This document shows positions 46,943 through 56,516 of a DNA stretch of 64,000 bases, piece after piece. The notes below the pieces were generated by a model. It searched no databases, was not told where the DNA came from, and saw only the letters and a list, made by a program, of their open reading frames with translations. Each line of letters begins with the position of its first letter. Position 1 is the first letter of the stretch. The DNA lies in NCBI GenBank assembly GCA_947377865.1, contig CANCHK010000003.1, positions 1 through 64,000 on the forward strand, read 5' to 3'. The position numbers and the translations under genes are program-made. The stretch comes from Opitutia bacterium. Lineage in GTDB: Bacteria > Verrucomicrobiota > Verrucomicrobiia > Opitutales > UBA953.

Positions 46943-46991
46943 GACAGGGACACGACGGCGTCGCGTCCGATCGTCGTGCGTCATGCCTCAA

Positions 46992-47058
46992 GGTAGGGCG
47001 GGCTCTCCGAGCCCGCCGATACATGCATACACGGACGGCTCGGAGAGCCGTCCCTACC
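46992..47058. repeat. REPIN-like element with matched hairpins
   Basis: GGTAGGGCGGGCTC-TCC-GAGCCCGCC ... GGACGGCTC-GGA-GAGCCGTCCCTACC. Confidence 0.92.
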
Positions 47059-47106
47059 ATCCCCCTGCCCCAGCCAGCCGGCCCTCCAATCAATGATTAA
47101 ACTCAT

Positions 47107-47141
47107 CCTACCCCAACCCCTACCCCTGCCCCTACCCCTAC
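47107..47141. repeat. C-rich (CCCCNN)n array
   Basis: cctaccccaacccctacccctgcccctacccctacc. Confidence 0.9.
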
Positions 47142-47202
47142 CTTAAACACCCTTGACCCACCCCCTGCCCTCCCTTTGATGCACCTTCTAGCTGGTAACA
47201 AA

Positions 47203-47468
<266 letters not shown>

Positions 47469-47566
47469 AAAAGCGGTGGGATACGTCGTTTAAGACCCGA
47501 GCTAATCGGCTAAACCCAAAGAACCATTGAGGGCGGGCGGGGTTAAGAGTTATGTAGCCTCTCCGC

Positions 47567-48973
47567 ATGAACCCCGCCGTCCGGTGCCCCCGTCCCACCC
47601 CCCTCTGGGCCATACTGTGCATGCTGCTCAGTGGCTGCGCCAGCTACGTGCCCAAGGATCTCAATCCGGCAACCTCGGCGGCCGACTTTGACGCACGCTC
47701 CCTCGCCGACCCGCAGCTCGCGACCTTTATCGGAAGACATGGACTCAAGCCAAAAGGCGACTGGGATCTCGATCGCCTGACATTGGCTGCTCTCTACTTT
47801 AGTCCAGAACTCGCCATTGCCCGCGCCGAACTGGCGGGCGCCGTAGGCGATACAACAAGCGCCGCGGAATGGCCAAATCCTTCGTTCAATCTTTCTCCAG
47901 GATATAATACCGATGCGGCTCCCGGTCAGACGCCCTGGATCCTCGGATACACGCTGACGATTCCGGTCGACCTCTCTGGCCAACGTTCACATCGCCTGCT
48001 CGCCACCGAGAAGCGCCAGGAAGCCGCGCGCTTCCGTCTCGCCGTCGCAGCCTGGACGGCGCGATCGGCCGTCAGACAGACTTTGTCTGAGATGCATACC
48101 GCGGAGAATTCGGCGAAGGCATGGCACGCCTTGCTACCCGCACTGGCCAATGCGCGCAAGGCACTCGCCGCTCAGACCGCCGCCGGCGAGAGCTCTGCCG
48201 CGGAGTCGGCACAGGTACGCCTGACCCTCGATCGGGCCGAACTGGCATCCCGTGAAGCCGATCGTGCCCGTCTCAACGCCGCTTCGCGTCTCGCCGAAAC
48301 CATCGGTATCCCGCTTGCCGCCCTCAATGCGCAGCCGCTTTCCTTCCGAGGTCTCGGTAGCTTCGGCCGCCCTCCCCGCATCGACCAAGCACGCCTTTGG
48401 GCCGCCCAGCACCGCGCCGACCTGCTTGCCGCACTCTCCGAGTACTCCGCGACCCAGGCTGACCTACAGGCTGAAATCGCCCGTCAATATCCTGACGTCT
48501 CCATCGGGCCTGGCTACCAACTCGACCAAGGCGAAGGCAAATGGTCGCTGGGACTCGACGTCTCACTGCCTTTGTTTAATCGCAACGGCGGCGCAATCGC
48601 CGCGGCCGAGGCCAAACGCTCCGCCGAAGCGGCCAAGTTCCAGGCCCTGCAGATCAAGATCCTCTCTGACGTCGATCGCACCGTCGGAGCCTACGCCGAC
48701 TCCATAGCCGACTTGGCCACGCTAGGACGAATGGATGCCGACTTGATCGTCGCATCCAAGCATCTGGCCGCCCAGGAGAAAGCCGGCGAAGTCTCCGCTC
48801 TCGAGGCCGCACGTCTGCTGATGGAACAGGCCGATGCGGTCGTCTCTGCCCAAGCCGCCCGACAACGCGCTGAACAGTCTCTCGCCGCGCTCGAATCCGC
48901 CGTGCAACGTCCGCTGCGCCTCCTCGAATCGGAGCCGACAGAAAAACCGGCCAGACTTTCCAAGAAAAAATGA
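47567..48973 (+). CDS. TolC-family outer membrane efflux lipoprotein
   Basis: Lipobox LLSGCASY; TolC-like repeated architecture. Confidence 0.82.
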   Translation: MNPAVRCPRPTPLWAILCMLLSGCASYVPKDLNPATSAADFDARSLADPQLATFIGRHGLKPKGDWDLDRLTLAALYFSPELAIARAELAGAVGDTTSAAEWPNPSFNLSPGYNTDAAPGQTPWILGYTLTIPVDLSGQRSHRLLATEKRQEAARFRLAVAAWTARSAVRQTLSEMHTAENSAKAWHALLPALANARKALAAQTAAGESSAAESAQVRLTLDRAELASREADRARLNAASRLAETIGIPLAALNAQPLSFRGLGSFGRPPRIDQARLWAAQHRADLLAALSEYSATQADLQAEIARQYPDVSIGPGYQLDQGEGKWSLGLDVSLPLFNRNGGAIAAAEAKRSAEAAKFQALQIKILSDVDRTVGAYADSIADLATLGRMDADLIVASKHLAAQEKAGEVSALEAARLLMEQADAVVSAQAARQRAEQSLAALESAVQRPLRLLESEPTEKPARLSKKK

Positions 48974-50007
48974 CCCTCTCTATGAAGACTATCCTGCTGA
49001 TTGCCGCGCTCACGCTGACGGCGAACCTCCGTGCCGAAGAAGAAAAGAAGGTGGAGACGAACGTTGCCGTCCAGGTGACGAAGATCGTCAAGACGACCCT
49101 GCACGCATACGCCAGCGGCTATGGCACAATCGAAACCTCTCCGACCGGCGGTGCCCGACTCGCCGCAGCCTCGGCTGGCCTCGTCCAGAAGGTTCTGGTC
49201 ACGGAAGGCGCCAAGGTCGCCAAGGGCGACCTGCTCGTCCAACTCGATGCCCGTGCGGCCGACGCCTCGGTGGCCAAAGCCCGTGCTTCGCTCTCGGCCG
49301 CCGAGAAGGCCCATGCCCGCCAGCTCGCCATGAAGTCGGCCGGTGGCACTTCCGAACGCTCTTTGCTTGAAGCCGCTGCGACGCTCGCCCTCGCCCAAGC
49401 TGATCTCGCCTCTGCGGAACTCGCCCAGACCCAGCTCTCCATCCGGGCTCCGCTCGCCGGCGTCATCGGCCGCCTCGCGGTCCGTCCGGGTGAATGGCTC
49501 GACCTCGGCAAGGATGTCACGGAAATCGTCAACCCAGCCGACCTGATTGTTACCACTCAGATTGCTTCCGCTGACGCGGGCCTACTCCACCCAGGAGTCG
49601 AGGCCTTCGTCTTTACCAAGCTCGGCGAATCGGAAAAACCCTTCGCCCAAGGCAAGGTCATCTCCATCTCCCCGCTTATCGCCAAAGACAGCGATAGCGT
49701 GGCAGTCCGCGTAAGCCTAGGCGCCGAGGCCGGCCGACCCGGCCAGCTGGTACTCGTCCGCATCGTCACCTCTTCCAAGGAAAGCTGCCTTGCGGTGCCG
49801 GTAGAATCGGTGATCAAGGCTGACGACCAAGAGACGATCTCGATCGTCGTTGGCGGTGTCGCGAAGCAAAAACCAGTGAAGACCGGACTGAGTGACCGTG
49901 GTCTCATCGAGATTTCCGGCGCAGGTATCGCCGAAGGTGATGACGTCGTGACTACCGGTGCCTACGGCCTGCCGAAGGAAACCAAGGTCAACATCCTCGC
50001 CCGCTAA
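48970..50007 (+). CDS. RND efflux periplasmic adaptor subunit
   Basis: AASAGLVQKVLVTEGAKVAKGDLLVQLDARAADASVAKARA; ATGA overlap with upstream gene. Confidence 0.87.
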   Translation: MTLSMKTILLIAALTLTANLRAEEEKKVETNVAVQVTKIVKTTLHAYASGYGTIETSPTGGARLAAASAGLVQKVLVTEGAKVAKGDLLVQLDARAADASVAKARASLSAAEKAHARQLAMKSAGGTSERSLLEAAATLALAQADLASAELAQTQLSIRAPLAGVIGRLAVRPGEWLDLGKDVTEIVNPADLIVTTQIASADAGLLHPGVEAFVFTKLGESEKPFAQGKVISISPLIAKDSDSVAVRVSLGAEAGRPGQLVLVRIVTSSKESCLAVPVESVIKADDQETISIVVGGVAKQKPVKTGLSDRGLIEISGAGIAEGDDVVTTGAYGLPKETKVNILAR

Positions 50008-50013
50008 GACGCC

Positions 50014-53000
50014 ATGAGCAGCTCCCCAGGAGAAGAAGGATCGGCAATCGGACGCTTCGCCGTACGTCATGCGCTGGCCATCGTCTTCATCACGGCAGCC
50101 CTCTGCCTAGCCGGCCTCTACTCGGCCCGCAATATGCCATCCTCGGTCTTCCCCAAGACCGACTTCCCTCGCTGCGTCATCCTCGTCGACAACGGCGTCA
50201 TGCCCGCCGACGAGATGATGTCCACCATCACCCGCCCCATCGAGGAGACGATGAAGGACATCCCGGGCGCGGTCTCCGTGCGCTCGTCGACCGGCCGTGG
50301 CTCCGCTGAGATCAACGTCTTCTTCGACTGGAAGACGCCGATGGAACAGGCCGAACTCTACGTGAACAGCCGCCTGTCGCAGATCCGCGCCACCCTGCCA
50401 ACTTCCGCCACCACCACGGTCTGGCGCCTCACTTTCACGGCCTTCCCCATCACCGGGATCAGCCTCACCAGCCCTACGCGCGATACCTCCGCACTCTGGG
50501 AGATCGCACGATATGACATCAAGCCGCGCTTCCTCCGGATTCCCGGCGTGGCCCGCGTCGATATCGTCGGCGGTCGTGCCCCCGAATATCAGGTCGTCGT
50601 CGACCCGATCCGCCTCACCGCCGCCGGCCTAACCTTCGCCGACGTCGCCAACGCCCTCAATGCCAGCAACACGGTGTCCCCGGCCGGACTGCACGAGGAA
50701 GACCATCTGCTCTACCTGACCGTCGTGGACGGCCGCCTCAAGAATGCCGACCAGATTGCAGCATTGACGGTGGCCGCACCCGGCGGCCACCCGATCCGCA
50801 TCGGTGACTTCGCACAGGTCCGACGCGGACCAGAGCCCATCTACAACGTCGTGACCGCCCAAGGGGTCAACGCCGTCCTCCTCAATGTCCGCAGCCAGCC
50901 CGACGGAAGTACCTTGGATATCGCCGACGCGCTCCGTGAAGAGATCGCGCACCTTCGCTCGGTCCTGCCCGCCGACACGCGTCTCGATTTCTATTATGAC
51001 CAATCGGTGCTAGTCCGCTCCTCCGTCGGCGGAGTCTGGGAATCCATCTTCTTCGGTCTGATTCTCTCCGTGGTCATCATCTACCTCTTCCTGCGCGACT
51101 GGGGTACCACGCTGACCGCGGTGACCGTCATCCCGGTCGCGGTGCTGATGACGCTGGTCGTAATGTACCTGCTCGGGATGAGCTTCAATCTCATGACCTT
51201 GGGCGGCATCGCCGCCGCCATCGGGCTCGTCATCGACGACGCCATCGTGGTCGTGGAATCCATCCACGCCCGCATCATCAAAGGCGGCGAACGCCTCGCC
51301 GCGATCCGGGACGGCATCGGGGACATCATCGCGCCGCTGATTGGCTCGACCCTCACCCCGGTCGTCGTCTTCATCCCGCTGGCCTTTCTGGACGGACTCA
51401 CCGGGGTCTTCTTCCGCGCGTTGGCCCTGACGATGGTGTCCGCGTTGCTCACCTCCCTCTTGCTCGCCCTTACGCTCACCCCAGCCCTCGCGGGGTGGTT
51501 CGTGCGCCAACCGAAGGCTGCGACGACCACCGAAGAAAACGGCCTACTAGGCCGCTGCATCCGAATCTACGAGAATACCGTCCGGCTCGCGCTCCGTCGC
51601 AAGGGATGGACAATCAGCCTGTGCGGACTGGTACTGCTGGCCACCGCCTTCCTCTATCAACGACTGCACACCGACTTCCTTCCAGAGATGGACGAAGGCG
51701 GCTTCGTTATCGACTATTTCACACCGCCGGGCACTAGCCTCTCCGAGACCGATCGCCAACTCCGCGAAGTCGAAAAAGTCCTGCGCTCTACCCCGGAAGT
51801 CGAAGGCTATTCTCGCCGGACTGGAGCTCGCCTCGCGCTGGCAATCGCAGAGCCTAATACGGGCGACTTCCTGGTGAAGCTGCGTGACGACCGCACGCGC
51901 TCGACGGAAGAAGTCCTCGACGAAGTCCGCGCCAAGGCGCACGAAGTCGCCCCCGGCGTCGACTGGGACCTTCACGGCATCCTCGGCGACCTCATCGGCG
52001 ACCTCACGTGGTCGCCCAAGCCGATCGAGGTGAAGATCTTTTCGCCCGACGTCGCTTTCCTGGAACAGCAGGCCCCGGTCGTCGAGAAGCTCCTCGCCTC
52101 CGTCCCGGGGGTGGTCGATACCAATGACGGCCTCACCTACACAGGCCCTTCGCTACGCCTCAACGTGCGCTCAGCCGAAGCCCGCCGGGCCGGCCTCACC
52201 ACGACCGACATCGCCACCGCGGTACGCTCTGCCATGATCGGCGAAACCGCTACTTCCGTGCAGGAAGGCGATCGGACCATCGCCATCCGCATCAAGGCCG
52301 ATGCCGCAGCCACCAACCTGAAGGCCACGCTGCTTGAACTCCCCCTGCGGACTGCCGCCGGTCAAGTGATCAAGCTTTCCCAGGTTGCCGACTTGGACAC
52401 CTTGCCCGGCCAGCTTGAACTCCGCCGTGAAGACCTTCGTCAGGCCGTCGCCGTCACCGCGCGCCTTGAGGGACGCGACCTCGGCAGCGCTATGGCCATG
52501 ATCAAGGAGAAGGTGGCCAAGGAATCCGGCCTACCCGCCAACCAAATCGAATACGGCGGCCTCTATCAGCAGCAGCAGGAGTCGTTCGCCCGCCTGATGG
52601 TAGTACTCTCGCTGTCGATCGTGCTGGTGTTCACGGTCCTTCTCATCGAGTTCCGCACCTTCCAAGGCCCGGTCGCCATCGTCTCTGGCGCCATCCTGGC
52701 CCTCTTCGGTACCGTCACCGCGCTCTGGATCACGGGCGTTACCCTGAACGTCGTTTCCTTCCTCGGAGCCATCATCGGCATCGGCATCGTCGCCAAGAAC
52801 GGCATCCTGATGCTCGACTGCGTCTCCGCCTTGCGCGCCGAGGGGCTCACACTCACCGAAGCGCTCGTCGCCTCAGGCCGACGTCGCCTCCGACCCGTAC
52901 TCATGACTTCCCTGGCCGCAGCGTTTGGCCTACTCCCACTCGCCTATGGCATCGGCACCGGCTCCGACATGCTGAAGCCGCTGGCCATCGCAGTCATCGG

Positions 53001-53082
53001 TGCCCTCGGCATGTCCGTGCTCTTCTCACTCGTCGCGACGCCCGTGGTCTACGCCCTGCTGGATCGCGAACAGGCCGCCTAA
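50014..53082 (+). CDS. RND efflux permease (AcrB/CusA superfamily)
   Basis: 1022 aa; IAAAIGLVIDDAIVVVESIHARI; IIGIGIVAKNGILMLD. Confidence 0.93.
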   Translation: MSSSPGEEGSAIGRFAVRHALAIVFITAALCLAGLYSARNMPSSVFPKTDFPRCVILVDNGVMPADEMMSTITRPIEETMKDIPGAVSVRSSTGRGSAEINVFFDWKTPMEQAELYVNSRLSQIRATLPTSATTTVWRLTFTAFPITGISLTSPTRDTSALWEIARYDIKPRFLRIPGVARVDIVGGRAPEYQVVVDPIRLTAAGLTFADVANALNASNTVSPAGLHEEDHLLYLTVVDGRLKNADQIAALTVAAPGGHPIRIGDFAQVRRGPEPIYNVVTAQGVNAVLLNVRSQPDGSTLDIADALREEIAHLRSVLPADTRLDFYYDQSVLVRSSVGGVWESIFFGLILSVVIIYLFLRDWGTTLTAVTVIPVAVLMTLVVMYLLGMSFNLMTLGGIAAAIGLVIDDAIVVVESIHARIIKGGERLAAIRDGIGDIIAPLIGSTLTPVVVFIPLAFLDGLTGVFFRALALTMVSALLTSLLLALTLTPALAGWFVRQPKAATTTEENGLLGRCIRIYENTVRLALRRKGWTISLCGLVLLATAFLYQRLHTDFLPEMDEGGFVIDYFTPPGTSLSETDRQLREVEKVLRSTPEVEGYSRRTGARLALAIAEPNTGDFLVKLRDDRTRSTEEVLDEVRAKAHEVAPGVDWDLHGILGDLIGDLTWSPKPIEVKIFSPDVAFLEQQAPVVEKLLASVPGVVDTNDGLTYTGPSLRLNVRSAEARRAGLTTTDIATAVRSAMIGETATSVQEGDRTIAIRIKADAAATNLKATLLELPLRTAAGQVIKLSQVADLDTLPGQLELRREDLRQAVAVTARLEGRDLGSAMAMIKEKVAKESGLPANQIEYGGLYQQQQESFARLMVVLSLSIVLVFTVLLIEFRTFQGPVAIVSGAILALFGTVTALWITGVTLNVVSFLGAIIGIGIVAKNGILMLDCVSALRAEGLTLTEALVASGRRRLRPVLMTSLAAAFGLLPLAYGIGTGSDMLKPLAIAVIGALGMSVLFSLVATPVVYALLDREQAA

Positions 53083-53089
53083 GGCGAAC

Positions 53090-53344
53090 TCAGATCGCCA
53101 CCAGGACGAAGGTCAGGGCGAGCTTGTAGCGGAGACGTAGCTTGGAGATGAAGACGGCGCCAATAAGACCGATGGTGATACCGCCGAGGTATTGACTCCA
53201 AAAGAACCCGAAGCCGTCCTCGGCGTCCTCGAAAGCCGACATGAGAGCCAGCCGGATCGGCAGAGCACACAGGACCACGATGAAGTAGCCGGCGATCTCC
53301 TTCCGAAGATTCCGCTTAAAGTCCGAGGGGTGGCTATTTGACAT
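53090..53344 (-). CDS. Small membrane protein of unknown function
   Basis: 84 aa with two likely TM segments; overlaps the upstream SGNH gene by 11 bp. Confidence 0.45.
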   Translation of the reverse strand: MSNSHPSDFKRNLRKEIAGYFIVVLCALPIRLALMSAFEDAEDGFGFFWSQYLGGITIGLIGAVFISKLRLRYKLALTFVLVAI

Positions 53345-54050
53345 GCTCGTATGGCTTCTCGGCGGGCACGATCACCGGAGCGATCACCGACTTCCAGACG
53401 GCGTAACCCGCCGGCACCATATGGATGTCGCCGGGCTTGAAGAGTTCTTCCTTCGGCTTGCCGTCGGCTCCGAGGAGCGGGCTGGTGACGTCGATGAACT
53501 TCATCCAAGGCTGCGTGGCACATTCCTTGGCGAGTAATTCGTTCGTCTTCTTCAGGTCACCAATCTTCTCGAAGCGCTTGCCAGGGCTGGGCACGAGGCC
53601 GAGGACATAGAGGCGGGCCTGCGGAAGCGCGGCGTGCAACTTGCGGTGGATCTTCTGGAAATTCGCCAGGATGGTCTCCGGCTTGGCCCCTCCGCTGAGG
53701 TCGTTGCTGCCTTCGTAGAGGATGACGGCGCGGGGCTTAAAGGGAATGGCGAGGTTATCGATGAACAAATCGGCCGCCTGCGTCATGCGGCTGCCACCGA
53801 TGCCGTAGTTGGTGACCGTGAGCGGGGCGAGGTCTTCCTTCACGCCCTTCCACAGCTGCATATGCGAACTACCGATGCAGATGACGGAGCCGGGCGCCGG
53901 CGGCTCCTTCTGCGCGGCGGACAGGACCTTCTGGTACAGGGCCATGACCTTCGTGGAGGAAGACTTGTCCGACAGGACCTCGTCGGCCGCGAAGGCGGCG
54001 GACGCGGACAGGCAAAGGGCGACGAAAAGCGGGAGGCGCATCGACGTCAC
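53334..54050 (-). CDS. Exported SGNH/GDSL-like hydrolase
   Basis: Signal peptide; VICIGSSHMQLW; YEGSNDLSGG; PGDIHMVPAGY. Confidence 0.82.
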   Translation of the reverse strand: MTSMRLPLFVALCLSASAAFAADEVLSDKSSSTKVMALYQKVLSAAQKEPPAPGSVICIGSSHMQLWKGVKEDLAPLTVTNYGIGGSRMTQAADLFIDNLAIPFKPRAVILYEGSNDLSGGAKPETILANFQKIHRKLHAALPQARLYVLGLVPSPGKRFEKIGDLKKTNELLAKECATQPWMKFIDVTSPLLGADGKPKEELFKPGDIHMVPAGYAVWKSVIAPVIVPAEKPYEHVK

Positions 54051-55462
54051 TTGGTCTCCTTGACCTTCTTGGTCTTGTTCTTCTTTTTCTCTTCCTTGTT
54101 GCCGCTTCGGCCGGAGCCGTCGCCGACCTCATCCTTATAACCCGCTCCGGGATTCAGGCCGGCCAAGGCGGCGGCCAGGCGCGCACGAGCGGCGACAGCG
54201 GCCTCGTCCTTGGTATCGGCCGCGACGGCTACCTCCTTGAACGGCGCGTCCTTCATGTCGTAAAGCGTGCCCGACTGGTCGAGCTTCCATCCTGCCTCGC
54301 GGACGTAGTAGTTGTTGCTGAGCTGGCAATAGGCCCAGGTGCGCGGGGAATTCGTATCGCCCTTGAACTGGGACACCAGGCTGCGTCCGTCGATGACGCG
54401 TCCATTCGGCAGCGGTGCACCGGCGACTTCCGCAAAGGTGGGCAGCAGGTCGCTGGCGTCGGCGACGTTCGGGTTCACCTTGCCGGCCGGGGTGACGCCG
54501 GGCCAGGTGGCGAAGAACGGCACGAGGCCGCCGCCTTCCTTCATCGAGCCCTTCTCGCCGTCGAGGCGCTTGCCCCCGATGGTCGCGACGGGCGCATGGG
54601 CCTTGGCCGTACCATTGTCGCCCATGAAGACGATGAGGGTGTTCTGGCGCAGCTTCAGGCGATCGAGCTCGGCCATCAGCTTGCCGACGAGCTTGTCCAT
54701 GTAGGCGATATTATCGGTATAATGACGGGCCAGGCGGGTCGCCGCGTCCTCGCCAGCCGGATTCGGCAAGCTGTCAGGCGTGGGCAGGATTTCGCCGTGC
54801 ACATGGGACATCGAGTAATAGAGGAAGAACGGCCCGTCCTTGTGCGCTTCGAGCCAGGCGACGGCATCCTTGTGCATGAGGTCAGGGATATACTCGTCGT
54901 TCTTCACCGGGATGGTCTTGCCGTTGAGCACATAGGTGTCGGGATCGCCGCGCACCTTGCCGTCTTCGGTCATGGTCTTCACGCGGGTACTGTTCCAGTA
55001 CATGCCGCTGGCCTTGAAGTGGAAGTCATGCTCGAAACCCCATTCCGCCGGATCGCCGGACGGCGAGAGCTGACCCCACTTGCCGATCATCGCGGTGGCG
55101 TAGCCGGCCTTCTTCAGGACGGTCGGGATCATCTGCTCGGCCTTCTCGCCGGTGCGGATGATAGTCTTGCAGGCGTCCTGCGTGACGGCACCGGTACGGA
55201 AGGCGTAGCGACCGGTTAGGATCAGCGAGCGAGACGGTCCGCAGAGCGGCGCGGTGAAAAAACGGGTGAAGCGCACGCCCGCGTTGGCCAGCGCGTCGAT
55301 GTTCGGGGTCTTATACTTGTCAGCCCCGTTGCTGCCGAGCTCCGCGAAACCGAGGTCATCCGCGAGGATGTAGACGATGTTCGGTTTGGCGCTCGCCCCG
55401 GACAACGAGGCGAGACTGGCCGAAAAGATGGCCAAAAGAACGGCGAGAAGGCGAAGGGTCAT
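54047..55462 (-). CDS. Exported sulfatase (arylsulfatase family)
   Basis: KPNIVYILADDLGFAELG; formylglycine motif CGPSRSLILTGRY; MGDNGT. Confidence 0.93.
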   Translation of the reverse strand: MTLRLLAVLLAIFSASLASLSGASAKPNIVYILADDLGFAELGSNGADKYKTPNIDALANAGVRFTRFFTAPLCGPSRSLILTGRYAFRTGAVTQDACKTIIRTGEKAEQMIPTVLKKAGYATAMIGKWGQLSPSGDPAEWGFEHDFHFKASGMYWNSTRVKTMTEDGKVRGDPDTYVLNGKTIPVKNDEYIPDLMHKDAVAWLEAHKDGPFFLYYSMSHVHGEILPTPDSLPNPAGEDAATRLARHYTDNIAYMDKLVGKLMAELDRLKLRQNTLIVFMGDNGTAKAHAPVATIGGKRLDGEKGSMKEGGGLVPFFATWPGVTPAGKVNPNVADASDLLPTFAEVAGAPLPNGRVIDGRSLVSQFKGDTNSPRTWAYCQLSNNYYVREAGWKLDQSGTLYDMKDAPFKEVAVAADTKDEAAVAARARLAAALAGLNPGAGYKDEVGDGSGRSGNKEEKKKNKTKKVKETK

Positions 55463-55553
55463 GGGGATACCCCTATCCAACCCCCGGGCATAGGTAAAGT
55501 TTCCACTGCGATTCCGGGATTCCCTCCCGAGGACATCCTCCTAGGGTAGCCTC

Positions 55554-56510
55554 ATGCGCCCCCTCCCCCTCACCCTTGGCACCCTGTTCGCCCTTACCCA
55601 GGCCTTTGCCGCTGATATCAGGGTCACCCCAAACGAAGCCGTGGACGTCGCCCAGGACGGCAAGATCGTGGCCCGCTTCATGATGGCCCACGATGTCAGC
55701 ACCCCGGACAAGCGCCTCGAGACCTACAAGCCCTACCTCCATGTCTTCGACGCCAGCGGAGCCCAGCGCCTCACCAAGGGCCCCGGCTTTCTCTTCACAC
55801 ACCACCGAGGTATCATGGTCGGCTTCATGAAAATTACGGTCGACGGTAAGACCTACGACCGCTGGCACATGAAGGGGGGCGACCAGGTAGTCACCGCGAT
55901 TAATCCGACCGCCGACGGCTTCGTGGCCGCGATTGACTGGCAGGGTGAATCCGCCACGGCCAAGCCGATCCTCACCGAGGAACGTACCTTCAAGTTCACG
56001 AAGCCCACCGCGCCCTTCTATTTTGGCATCGAGATGATGAGCTCACTCAAGCCCGACCACAGCGAAGCCAAGATCGACGGCGACCCCGAGCACGCCGGCG
56101 CCCAGTTCCGCCCCTCCGAAAAGATCGACGGCTCGAAGACGACGTATGTCTACCCCGGCAAGGACGTCCTCATCCACAAGGTAAAGGACCTCACCTGGGT
56201 CGCCGAAGTCTTCACGGTGGAAGGCAAGACCTTCACAGCGCTCCTGCTCAATCACCCTTCGAATCCGAAGGACACGGCATTCTCGGCCTACCGCGACTAC
56301 GGTCGCTTCGGCGCCTTCCCGAAGGGCGTCGCCACGCCGGAGTCCCCTTTCAAACTACATTATAAGTGGCTCATCGCCGAAGGCGATATCCGCGACCCAG
56401 CCGCCTTCCAGCAGGCCTACAATGCCTTTGCGGGCGCGAATGAGCCGACTCCGGTCGTGACGGTCATGACCGCCGAACAGACGAAGCCGAAGGCGCCGGC
56501 GAAGAAGTAA
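55554..56510 (+). CDS. Exported DUF6807/PmoA-family protein
   Basis: YLHVFDASGAQRLTKGPGFLFTHHRGIMVGFMKITVDGKTYDRWHMKGG. Confidence 0.7.
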   Translation: MRPLPLTLGTLFALTQAFAADIRVTPNEAVDVAQDGKIVARFMMAHDVSTPDKRLETYKPYLHVFDASGAQRLTKGPGFLFTHHRGIMVGFMKITVDGKTYDRWHMKGGDQVVTAINPTADGFVAAIDWQGESATAKPILTEERTFKFTKPTAPFYFGIEMMSSLKPDHSEAKIDGDPEHAGAQFRPSEKIDGSKTTYVYPGKDVLIHKVKDLTWVAEVFTVEGKTFTALLLNHPSNPKDTAFSAYRDYGRFGAFPKGVATPESPFKLHYKWLIAEGDIRDPAAFQQAYNAFAGANEPTPVVTVMTAEQTKPKAPAKK

Positions 56511-56516
56511 GCGGGC

